Positions 1 through 5,853 of a stretch of 45,693 nt of DNA are shown here, in pieces. How positions within the stretch are numbered: the first letter of the stretch is position 1; the number at the start of each line of letters is the position of its first letter. Origin of the DNA: a virus. The notes under the pieces were generated by a model. The model saw only the letters and a list, made by a program, of their open reading frames with translations. It made no database searches and had not been told where the DNA came from. The position numbers and the translations under genes were made by a program. The stretch lies in IMG/VR virus record IMGVR_UViG_3300032046_000052, positions 1-45,693 of that record, one strand, 5' to 3'.

Positions 1-6
1 TATAAT
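1..6 (+). promoter_or_regulatory. -10 box of rightward promoter (if contig is circular)
   Basis: The window opens with a perfect TATAAT. If the ends are joined, TTGGCA at 45670-45675 lies 18 bases upstream, giving a near-consensus sigma-70 promoter for the rightward operon, with transcription starting near base 13 ahead of the amidoligase gene. Circularity is inference; the hexamers are seen directly. Confidence 0.55.
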
Positions 7-30
7 GTAGCCGAGCGTATCAAGTTATTA

Positions 31-54
31 CTTCTAACCTGGATAAGGTAGAAG
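31..54 (+). promoter_or_regulatory. Leader hairpin touching the amidoligase RBS
   Basis: The arm cttctaacct (31-40) pairs with aggtagaag (46-54), with one bulged base and a loop of about 5 bases. The 3' arm runs into the gaaggaaaaggg ribosome binding region of the gene at 71, so the stem could partly hide that site. Only the pairing is seen; a regulatory role is inferred. Confidence 0.3.
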
Positions 55-70
55 GAAAAGGGTTAAACTT

Positions 71-1378
71 ATGACAACTAAACTTTTGACGTATACACCA
101 GCTATTGAATGCTATGAATGCGGCCAGCGTGAGCTTATCCTTAAGTCTTTCTTGCTGGTAGGAGAGCAGTATTTTTGCTGTGAAGATTGTAGAGACAAGC
201 ATTATTTTGAATGTTCAAACTGTAATGAATATTTTGACTTGGATGACAAGTTTTTAGATAGCAATGGTAAAATCTTTTGTCAAGATTGCTATGATGACTT
301 ATATTTTTGCTGTGATGAGTGTAGTAATGAGCATGAGAAAAATAATGATGAGCATTGGGTTAACCATTTCATGTTGTGTGATGACTGCTATAATCATATA
401 TATTATGAATGTGCAGAGTGTTCTACTCCGCTTAAGAAAACTTCGGATAACTATTATGAGGTAAATGGCAATATATACTGCCAAGCGTGTTTTGAAGAGA
501 ACGGTACATCTTGCTGTGCGTGTGATGAACTTATCTTGAGTGATGATGCCGAGACAATAAATGACGCGTCTTATTGTTCAACTTGTGCGAGAGAAAAGCA
601 TACATCAAGAAAACAATCTTCGACAACTTTCGATAAGACTTTTGGCATTAAAACATTTTACGGTATTGAAATTGAATGCTGTAGTTCCGAAGAAATATCG
701 ACAAGCGGTATTGGCTATACCGAGGTTGACAGTGATGGAAGTATAGAGCCGGATGACGAAGATGACAAGTCAAATGAACTTAGACTTGGAATATTGCAAG
801 GTGACGCTGGTATTAAGACTTTGGAAGATGTCTGTCTTAAACTTAGAAGATATGAAGCTTATATCAATAAAAGTACAGGTTTACATATCCACATCGATGC
901 TACCAGCATTACGGAAAGAAAATTAGACTGCCTTAAATCTATGGCATACGTTTTTGACAACGTTATATTCAGCTTAATGCCGATGTCACGGCGAAGAAAT
1001 ACATACTGCAAAGCATTGCCAGTCAATTTTAAAGGAAGTCAAGATAGTTTTCGTGCCTTAAGTGATAGATACCACGGTTTCAATCTTGAATCATTAGATA
1101 AGCATTCTACAATAGAATTCCGGTATCATTCCGGTACCACAGCATTTTTGAAAATATATCACTGGCTGATGTTTTGCTTACACTTCGTCCAATATGGTCA
1201 AGACTTTTTTTGGACGTGTAATCAATTGCTACCGTCTTATGGCCGTCTTAAAATGCTTATGGCACATATCAAATTGCCTAAAGAGACGCAAGATTATTAT
1301 CTTGAACGGTATCTCAAGTTTAATCCAAGGGATACCAGTATTGAAATTGAAGAGCGTCAATTCCAAGAGGTATCATAA
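71..1378 (+). CDS. Amidoligase-family (GCS-like COOH-NH2 ligase) protein with Cys-rich zinc N-terminus
   Basis: A 435-residue protein in two parts. Residues 14-172 carry many CxxC pairs spaced like LIM/treble-clef zinc modules. Residues 190-360 match the putative amidoligase family (Amidoligase_2, glutamine-synthetase-like fold): GIEIE at 198-202, a DSDGS stretch at 220-224, NELRLG at 235-240, TGLHIHID at 269-276 and HSTIEFRYHSGT at 345-356, which supply the acidic and His residues expected for Mg-ATP binding. Family members form amide bonds between a carboxylate and an amine. The next gene is a class II glutamine amidotransferase, so ammonia from glutamine or a glutamine-derived donor may be used. 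Substrate unknown. The ATG at 71 follows gaaggaaaaggg. It is the first gene of the rightward operon, so it is probably early. The family call is fairly secure; the role is inferred. Confidence 0.8.
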   Translation: MTTKLLTYTPAIECYECGQRELILKSFLLVGEQYFCCEDCRDKHYFECSNCNEYFDLDDKFLDSNGKIFCQDCYDDLYFCCDECSNEHEKNNDEHWVNHFMLCDDCYNHIYYECAECSTPLKKTSDNYYEVNGNIYCQACFEENGTSCCACDELILSDDAETINDASYCSTCAREKHTSRKQSSTTFDKTFGIKTFYGIEIECCSSEEISTSGIGYTEVDSDGSIEPDDEDDKSNELRLGILQGDAGIKTLEDVCLKLRRYEAYINKSTGLHIHIDATSITERKLDCLKSMAYVFDNVIFSLMPMSRRRNTYCKALPVNFKGSQDSFRALSDRYHGFNLESLDKHSTIEFRYHSGTTAFLKIYHWLMFCLHFVQYGQDFFWTCNQLLPSYGRLKMLMAHIKLPKETQDYYLERYLKFNPRDTSIEIEERQFQEVS

Positions 1379-1379
1379 A

Positions 1380-2465
1380 ATGTGCGGTATATATGGTTTC
1401 TTTCAATCTGATAATGCAAAACAATGTAAACCTCTGGATAAAATCCTTGAACGGCTAGCACTAGCTAACATTGCACGCGGCATGGATTCTACCGGACAAG
1501 CTATTATCACGCAAGATTATAAACCTCACTTCATCAAAAAATTAGGAGACGCAAAGTATTATTATCAGCATCCTAAAATCCAGGAAGGGTTACGCGTACA
1601 CTTCCAAGAGAATCCGCGTATCGTCTTAGGGCATACGCGTGCCGCTACCACAGGTGCAATTAACTTAATAAATGCACAGCCGTTTATTTATGGTAACATT
1701 ATAGGCACACATAATGGTATAATATGGAATCATGAGAGCATATTCAAAGAGCATAAACTTACAGCATTGACTACCTGTGACAGTGAGATTATTTTTGCCT
1801 TGCTGTCAACGGCCAGTGATAATGCCGCGCGGAGTAAACTATTAAGTGAATTGGGCGGGTATCTTGCTATAGCATATATCGACACTGATAAACCGGACGC
1901 TATTCACTTCGCATCCGTTGACAATCCCAGTCTTTATGCTTTCAAGACACCCTATGGTATTTTTTGGTCATCTATACGCCGATCACTAAAAAAAGTTTTA
2001 AAACAGTACCATGTACCATGCCAAGAAATAGACTTGGGTATCAATGAACTGGTATCAATTCAAGCTAGCGGTAGCGTCTCACGGGTAGCAATAGAGTATA
2101 GTTTCAAACTTCCAGCAATCAATCCAACAGTAGCTACCTTATACGGCTATCCGTACAACTATCACAACCAAAAGGATGATTTATACCAGGTTTGCGATAA
2201 CTGCTATGAAACCAGCCAGCATGAACTAAATTACAAACTGGTAAATGGGTATGGTATCTGCAAAAAATGTGAAATTCTTTACTGGGTTGATGATAAGAAG
2301 CCGCTAGGTTCTAAGTCACTCGGAAAAGATTATCAAGGGCATACATGCACTTGCGGAAATACCCATATTGAATTATCGGAAGACGGTATATTATATTGCA
2401 CGCTTTGCGGAGCAACGCTCGACTTAAATCGTAAGAGTACTTCGATTAAAAAATATGAAGTATAA
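1380..2465 (+). CDS. Class II glutamine amidotransferase (Ntn-hydrolase) with C-terminal zinc ribbon
   Basis: A 361-residue protein starting MCGIYGFF; Cys2 becomes the N-terminal nucleophile after Met removal. Other class II GATase marks are present: RGMDSTG (34-40), GHTRAAT (84-90), GTHNGIIWNH (109-118) and CDSE (133-136). The C-terminal third has two Cys pairs (CDNC/CKKC, then a CTCG/CTLCG ribbon). The ATG at 1380 is chosen because Cys2 must be N-terminal and an aagagg site precedes it. A longer upstream frame exists but lies inside the amidoligase gene. It starts one base after the amidoligase stop, so the two are probably translated together. Known family members hydrolyse glutamine and pass ammonia to a synthase partner; here the amidoligase is the obvious partner. 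No synthetase or sugar-isomerase domain is fused, so it is not asparagine synthase or GlmS. Confidence 0.85.
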   Translation: MCGIYGFFQSDNAKQCKPLDKILERLALANIARGMDSTGQAIITQDYKPHFIKKLGDAKYYYQHPKIQEGLRVHFQENPRIVLGHTRAATTGAINLINAQPFIYGNIIGTHNGIIWNHESIFKEHKLTALTTCDSEIIFALLSTASDNAARSKLLSELGGYLAIAYIDTDKPDAIHFASVDNPSLYAFKTPYGIFWSSIRRSLKKVLKQYHVPCQEIDLGINELVSIQASGSVSRVAIEYSFKLPAINPTVATLYGYPYNYHNQKDDLYQVCDNCYETSQHELNYKLVNGYGICKKCEILYWVDDKKPLGSKSLGKDYQGHTCTCGNTHIELSEDGILYCTLCGATLDLNRKSTSIKKYEV

Positions 2466-2616
2466 ACCTTTTCACTGGCATGTTTGCCCACAGTGTCAAT
2501 CTCTTTGGTCATGTTCCTGCCTTGCTTGCTTCGATGTGTGCACTGTCTTTATCCACAGCCTAAGATGTCCCACTTGCCAGTTTAATGCTTACGGGCATGT
2601 AATTATAGGTGAATAA
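2455..2616 (+). CDS. Small zinc-ribbon protein, 53 residues
   Basis: It starts at ATG 2455, overlapping the end of the amidotransferase gene. The product is MKYKPFHWHVCPQC..., with CPQC at 11-14, CSCLAC near 20-25 and CPTC at 38-41. Two CxxC knuckles about 24 residues apart fit one zinc ribbon. It ends just before a nested inverted repeat. Its place as third gene behind two other zinc-bearing proteins suggests a shared complex (inference). No specific family recognised. Confidence 0.6.
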   Translation: MKYKPFHWHVCPQCQSLWSCSCLACFDVCTVFIHSLRCPTCQFNAYGHVIIGE

Positions 2617-2651
2617 GGCACTTAAGGTATATCGGCCTTAATTTATGCCTT
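2615..2651 (+). terminator. Nested hairpin at the end of the amidoligase operon
   Basis: An inner stem TTAAGG (2622-2627)/CCTTAA (2636-2641) sits within an outer stem AAGGCA (2615-2620)/TGCCTT (2646-2651). It begins at the stop codon at 2616. No clean T-tract follows, only aaattt, so it is a weak intrinsic terminator or a transcript-end stabiliser. Confidence 0.35.
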
Positions 2652-2660
2652 CAAATTTGA

Positions 2661-2810
2661 TCTAGGTGACATTATTTCAGATTGCAAGACATAGGATGAC
2701 ACCTAGAAACCGATGTCTTAAGACTGCGCCATAGAGTACAGCATGGCGCATATGCTGTAAAGGATAACGTGACCAGCAAGGTAAACCGGATAGCTGGTTT
2801 TTAATCCGGT
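2661..2810 (+). ncRNA. Densely structured non-coding block: candidate RNA element or origin
   Basis: No ORF is seen here. In order: TCTAGGTG(a)CAT (2661-2672) pairs with ATG(a)CACCTAGA (2696-2707); a perfect palindrome GTCTTAAGAC (2715-2724); TGCGCCAT (2725-2732) pairs with ATGGCGCA (2743-2750), while TACAGCAT (2737-2744) pairs with ATGCTGTA (2752-2759), so these two stems compete. Finally ACCAGC (2772-2777)/GCTGGT (2793-2798) interleaves with ACCGGAT (2785-2791)/ATCCGGT (2804-2810), which is the geometry of an H-type pseudoknot with connectors of 7, 1 and 5 bases. The strand is undetermined because the pairing is symmetric. It lies between two operons. It could be a small RNA, an attenuator, an origin or a multi-operator. 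Confidence 0.45.
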
Positions 2811-2888
2811 CAATCTTCCTGGGATATTTTTCACCTAGTTACCATAGAACTTTTTTAATGCTTTGAATATAGTCTGATAAAATGCTAG

Positions 2889-2905
2889 TGTGTCATAATG
2901 ACACA
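2889..2905. promoter_or_regulatory. Palindromic operator candidate TGTGTCAT-A-ATGACACA
   Basis: A perfect 8-base inverted repeat with a single central base, centred about 50 bases upstream of the -35 box at 2947. Its core GTCATAATGAC recurs in inverse orientation at 45531-45541 beside a leftward promoter. This fits a site for a dimeric regulator, which is inferred. Confidence 0.45.
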
Positions 2906-2946
2906 TAGGCTTTTTCAGACTTTGGCGGGGTGTCATCCAAGCCGAC

Positions 2947-2975
2947 TTGACAATATTTAACTAGTCGTGTATCAT
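2947..2975 (+). promoter_or_regulatory. Sigma-70-type promoter
   Basis: TTGACA at 2947-2952, a 17-base spacer and TATCAT at 2970-2975. The predicted transcription start near 2982 leaves a very short leader before the GGAGGG site (2987-2992) and ATG 2999. It begins the mini-gene run after the structured gap. Confidence 0.7.
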
Positions 2976-2998
2976 CTTTAATGAATGGAGGGAATATT

Positions 2999-3169
2999 AT
3001 GGTAAAAGATTTATTTTTGCATCAACTTTACGTGAAGTATTATTTAACTAAGCGTAAACAAAAAGACCGCGAAGTTTGTATCCGGTGCGGTCATGCAAGA
3101 GTGCTAGGAGTTAGAGGAAAAGCCAAAGGACTATGCAAAACTTGCCGAAAGCAAGAGACACCAATTTAA
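2999..3169 (+). CDS. Small zinc-finger protein, 56 residues
   Basis: MVKDLFLHQLYVKYYLTKRK... with CIRC and CKTC separated by a basic stretch, a likely single zinc knuckle for nucleic acid. ATG 2999 is preferred over the in-frame ATG at 2981 because GGAGGG (2987-2992) is correctly placed and the promoter start near 2982 would exclude the earlier codon. First gene after the promoter. No family recognised. Confidence 0.6.
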   Translation: MVKDLFLHQLYVKYYLTKRKQKDREVCIRCGHARVLGVRGKAKGLCKTCRKQETPI

Positions 3170-3188
3170 CTAAAAGGAGATTGTAAAT

Positions 3189-3347
3189 ATGGAAAAAACA
3201 AGCTGGTATATCCTCAGAGATGGTACCAAAATTAAGCCAAGAGATTTTAATACTGCATGGTACGCCGCGAAAGTTAAAACTGGTGAACGATGTGGCGAGA
3301 TTGAGAGGTTGATTTGTGAACCCGCTGATAAAACAGACAGGAACTAA
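3189..3347 (+). CDS. Hypothetical protein, 52 residues
   Basis: ATG 3189 follows aaggagattgtaaat, a strong site. The product MEKTSWYILRDGTKIKPRDF... is mixed-charge, soluble, with two late Cys. It overlaps the next gene by 32 bases. Nothing in it identifies a function. Confidence 0.5.
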   Translation: MEKTSWYILRDGTKIKPRDFNTAWYAAKVKTGERCGEIERLICEPADKTDRN

Positions 3348-3528
3348 GTTAAAAGGATTAGGCGGCTTTGAATTGATCGACCGTGAAGATGGTCACGTGA
3401 TTGCTACCTGGCATAACGTCTTTGACCTTGCTGTTATTGCCGATGTATACCAAGCAAAGTTAAATCGAATGACTGATATAAGGCAAAAAGTTGATACCAC
3501 GTTGATATTTAAGGAGGTGAGAAAGTGA
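3316..3528 (+). CDS. Hypothetical protein, 70 residues
   Basis: GTG start at 3316 behind gagagg. It has a compact alpha/beta-looking sequence with GGFELIDREDGHVIATW near residue 15. It overlaps the next GTG by four bases (GTGA), indicating coupled translation. No family recognised. Confidence 0.5.
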   Translation: MNPLIKQTGTKLKGLGGFELIDREDGHVIATWHNVFDLAVIADVYQAKLNRMTDIRQKVDTTLIFKEVRK

Positions 3529-3656
3529 AACCCGAAAAAACTAATTGGTTTTTGAGTAGAATCTCAGACCCAAAACAACGGAGATTTTTGCATGAACTTA
3601 AAGACAAGTTAACTAAAAAGGAGCGGTTAACCGATGTTAAAAATAAAACTAAGTAG
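3525..3656 (+). CDS. Hypothetical basic protein, 43 residues
   Basis: GTG 3525 follows a full aaggaggtga site at 3511-3520. The product is short, helical and Lys/Arg-rich (SDPKQRRFLHELKDKL). It overlaps the next gene by 23 bases. Function unknown; the strong ribosome site is the main support. Confidence 0.5.
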   Translation: MKPEKTNWFLSRISDPKQRRFLHELKDKLTKKERLTDVKNKTK

Positions 3657-3756
3657 AGTTATCAAGTATTTCACCGAGTGGCGTGGCTATCGCTGTCTAT
3701 GGGGTAAAGGTTTTATGCCCTGGGATATGACCTCCAATTGGTGGGAAGGTAGATAG
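3634..3756 (+). CDS. Hypothetical Trp-rich micro-protein, 40 residues
   Basis: ATG 3634 with aaggag at 3617-3622. Starts MLKIKLSRVIKYFTEWRGYR and contains five Trp, four of them in the second half. Its stop overlaps the next GTG. A small membrane-peripheral peptide is possible; nothing identifies a function. Confidence 0.4.
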   Translation: MLKIKLSRVIKYFTEWRGYRCLWGKGFMPWDMTSNWWEGR

Positions 3757-3905
3757 TGATAAGAAAAAGAAGCCAGCGTAAAAGATTTATCATCCGAAGG
3801 CTTGACAAAGTAACTGGGATCAGGCACACTATAGTTATCTACAGCAAGGATGGTATGCTTCACGCCATAACAAAGGAGAATGAAAAATGCAAAAATATAA
3901 AGTGA
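3756..3905 (+). CDS. Hypothetical basic protein, 49 residues
   Basis: GTG 3756 overlaps the last base of the upstream TAG and has ggaagg upstream. The N-terminus is strongly basic (VIRKRSQRKRFIIRRLDK), suggesting nucleic-acid or acidic-surface binding (inference). It overlaps the next gene by 19 bases. Confidence 0.4.
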   Translation: MIRKRSQRKRFIIRRLDKVTGIRHTIVIYSKDGMLHAITKENEKCKNIK

Positions 3906-4036
3906 TTCGATTTGTTTTTGATGGGGTTGACAAGATAGTTAAGTGTGGGTTAACTCTGGAAGAAGCTCAGAAGCATTGCCGAAGGGAAGATACCCACGGG
4001 GATGGCTGGTTTGACGGCTATGAAAAAGAGAACTAA
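3887..4036 (+). CDS. Conserved-looking small phage protein, 49 residues
   Basis: ATG 3887 after aaggag (3873-3878). The pattern KYKVIRFVFDG, then LTLEEAQKHCRREDTH, then GWFDGYEKE resembles a recurring class of short phage proteins in which LTLEEAQ..C precedes a C-terminal WFDGYE. The function of that class is unknown to me. Confidence 0.55.
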   Translation: MQKYKVIRFVFDGVDKIVKCGLTLEEAQKHCRREDTHGDGWFDGYEKEN

Positions 4037-4213
4037 ATGAAAAAAGAAAGTAAGAAGCCAGGCACTTCAAGTTATGCGAGACGGTTGGAACATCGAAAGC
4101 ATTTGATGAACCAGTGTGCAGGCAAGGCAAGTTATACAACGATTTGCGAAGGGCAAAAGAAGTTGTTACCTCTTGCAAAAATGTTTTTCGTTGATAACTC
4201 AGAAAGTAACTAA
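4037..4213 (+). CDS. Hypothetical protein, 58 residues
   Basis: ATG 4037 directly follows the previous stop. Basic N-terminal half (MKKESKKPGTSSYARRLEHR). Two Cys but no CxxC. No family recognised; coupling and spacing support it as a gene. Confidence 0.45.
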   Translation: MKKESKKPGTSSYARRLEHRKHLMNQCAGKASYTTICEGQKKLLPLAKMFFVDNSESN

Positions 4214-4228
4214 AGGAGAATCAATAAT

Positions 4229-4474
4229 ATGACTGCTGGAAAGAAGATCGAAGTAAGGCTTGAACAAGATGAGAATGCTTGGTTAAAATTGATAGGTGAG
4301 ACAGGTGATCTAGCCAGGATGATTTTAAAGGAGCGAAGTGACCACAAAGAAGAGATGCAAAAATTGATAGAAAAAATTGACCAGTTACACGCAAGAGTAG
4401 ATCAACTCGAAGAAAAATTGATACCATTTTTGACAAAGGAGATTAAACCAAGTGAAAATAATGAAGCAAACTAA
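4229..4474 (+). CDS. Coiled-coil protein, 81 residues
   Basis: ATG 4229 behind aaaggag (4213-4218). Residues 30-70 form heptads (KEEMQKLIEKIDQLHARVDQ), a likely dimeric coiled coil after a small N-terminal domain. It overlaps the next GTG. Role unknown; an oligomeric adaptor is plausible. Confidence 0.5.
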   Translation: MTAGKKIEVRLEQDENAWLKLIGETGDLARMILKERSDHKEEMQKLIEKIDQLHARVDQLEEKLIPFLTKEIKPSENNEAN

Positions 4475-4649
4475 ACGTACCTATCCATCCGACCCCAAAG
4501 GATACAGACGTTTTGTATGTTGTGAAAAAGGGTGTGAGGAAGGTGTAGCAAGAAACTTGGATGGTACAACAGATGGTAACTATAGGTGTCCACTACACAC
4601 TTATATTTACTATGCTCCGGTGTTTGATAAGCATAATCAGATGATTTGA
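4452..4649 (+). CDS. Small Cys/His protein, 65 residues
   Basis: GTG 4452 lies about 10 bases from aaaggag (4435-4441), better spaced than the in-frame ATG at 4461. CCEKGC (24-29), then CPLH about 18 residues later, could form a CCCH zinc site. No family recognised. Confidence 0.45.
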   Translation: MKIMKQTKRTYPSDPKGYRRFVCCEKGCEEGVARNLDGTTDGNYRCPLHTYIYYAPVFDKHNQMI

Positions 4650-4674
4650 CACTAACCTACAATGAGGGTATACT
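4646..4674 (+). promoter_or_regulatory. Sigma-70-type promoter inside the mini-gene run
   Basis: TTGACA (4646-4651), 17-base spacer, TATACT (4669-4674). The transcript would start near 4681, inside the next ORF, so its first full gene would be the Cas4-like nuclease at 4842 and then the oligosaccharyltransferase. The spacer resembles that of the promoter at 15341. Confidence 0.65.
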
Positions 4675-4842
4675 ATGGATGAGACTGGAAAATCACTAGA
4701 ATGTCTAGCTGAATATTGGGAAGGTGGAAAAAAGCAAAAAGAGTTAACACCTATAGCCTATGATGATCAAATTGATCTTCATAATTGGCTGAGGGATACT
4801 CCTGTCGAGTGGCTGATTGCAACATTGAAAGGAATAAAATAA
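4675..4842 (+). CDS. Hypothetical protein, 55 residues
   Basis: ATG 4675 follows gaggg (4664-4668). Acidic and soluble, with several Trp (AEYWEGGKK, HNWLRDTPVEWLI). Its start codon abuts the -10 box at 4669-4674, so it must be translated from a transcript starting further upstream. The final base of its stop is the first base of the next ATG. Function unknown. Confidence 0.45.
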   Translation: MDETGKSLECLAEYWEGGKKQKELTPIAYDDQIDLHNWLRDTPVEWLIATLKGIK

Positions 4843-5774
4843 TGCCAATCACAAAATTTATTTGTAAAGATGGTTCACAGATTGAACTAGGCAAATGTAT
4901 TTCTGATGGAGGTTGTCCTTTTCAATCCAGGTGCATGGCAAGACCTATGCTCAAGAAGATTGCCGTACAACGAGAATGGAAGGGAGTACCATCAACGACA
5001 CAGTTACTTAAAGGAACCAGGCAGGCATATCTTGAGATTGTAAACAATTTTTCTGTTAAACCGGACGATCGGGTATTTATGATCCTGGGAACCACGATTC
5101 ACAATGATCTTGAGGGTTTAGGAGATGCTACCTCGGTTGCTGAAATTGATCTGAGTGATGATGAAGGAAGTGTTCGCCCTGACCTTTTGGAATGTGAAAA
5201 GGGTGAATACACCATGATTGATTATAAAGTTTGTGGTAGCTATGTCCTTGAAAAAGCTCTTGGATTGTACAAAGTTGATGTCGCTGATCTTGACCCTGAA
5301 ACTGGCAATCCAATTTTATATAAGTCCGGTGAGAAGAAGGGAAAACCCAAAACACACAAAGTTGTCAAGCAAGATGACAAAAGAATTGACCTAAAAGATT
5401 GGCCTTATCAGTTAAATAACTATCGGATAGGGGTTGAAACTAAACTTGGAATCAAGGTCAAAAAGTTAACTGTGCAAGCAATTGTTAGGGATGGCGGTAC
5501 TGCTATTGCAGTAGGGCGCGGAGTTAAAGATAAGTCTTATCAGATTGAAATACCGATCTCACAGGACATAGAAATTAAAAATTATTTTCACAAGAAAAAA
5601 GTGGATTTACTTTTCTATCTCAAGCAAAAAAAGGTACCCCCACCCTGCTTCGAAAGAGAGAGATGGGATGATGATAGAAAGTGTACCGACTATTGTCCTG
5701 TCAATCAATTCTGTAGTTACTGGAAAGAGAAATACCAGGCCAACATCACGATTAATGAGGAATGGGATGGATAA
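4842..5774 (+). CDS. Cas4/RecB-like PD-(D/E)XK nuclease with Cys cluster
   Basis: A 310-residue protein. H87 in TTIHNDLE, RPDLLE (112-117) and IDYKV (126-130) follow the His, Asp, Asp-x-Lys order of RecB/Cas4-type PD-(D/E)XK nucleases. Cys25 and Cys31 near the N-terminus and Cys281, Cys285 and Cys291 near the C-terminus (CTDYCPVNQFC) could bind an iron-sulfur cluster as in Cas4/AddB-type exonucleases. The sequence between K130 and residue 190 carries a longer charged insertion. ATG 4842 is chosen because aagga precedes it and earlier in-frame codons read through another gene. A role in phage recombination or end processing is expected from the family. No Cas1/Cas2 is present, so this is not a CRISPR locus. 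Confidence 0.7.
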   Translation: MPITKFICKDGSQIELGKCISDGGCPFQSRCMARPMLKKIAVQREWKGVPSTTQLLKGTRQAYLEIVNNFSVKPDDRVFMILGTTIHNDLEGLGDATSVAEIDLSDDEGSVRPDLLECEKGEYTMIDYKVCGSYVLEKALGLYKVDVADLDPETGNPILYKSGEKKGKPKTHKVVKQDDKRIDLKDWPYQLNNYRIGVETKLGIKVKKLTVQAIVRDGGTAIAVGRGVKDKSYQIEIPISQDIEIKNYFHKKKVDLLFYLKQKKVPPPCFERERWDDDRKCTDYCPVNQFCSYWKEKYQANITINEEWDG

Positions 5775-5853
5775 ACACCTTTGCATAGCTGTTCTACTTT
5801 TGGTCATTACTATTTGCATCAAGATAGGAGATACCATTATCTGTAATGGGTAG
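5767..5853 (+). CDS. Single-span micro-membrane protein, 28 residues
   Basis: ATG 5767 with gagga upstream inside the nuclease 3' end. The product MDKHLCIAVLLLVITICIKI... is essentially one hydrophobic helix. Its last eight bases overlap the start of the oligosaccharyltransferase gene, whose own upstream region has only a distant ggag, so translation of this ORF probably feeds the next one. It may be only a coupling leader or a small membrane partner of that enzyme. Confidence 0.4.
   Translation: MDKHLCIAVLLLVITICIKIGDTIICNG

Noticed and set aside
3801-3829. A fourth TTGACA-N17 promoter (with CACACT)
   Set aside because: The -10 box matches consensus at only three positions and lies within tightly coupled genes.
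4842-5774. A CRISPR-Cas locus because of the Cas4-like nuclease
   Set aside because: No repeats of CRISPR type and no Cas1/Cas2; stand-alone Cas4-like nucleases are common in phages.
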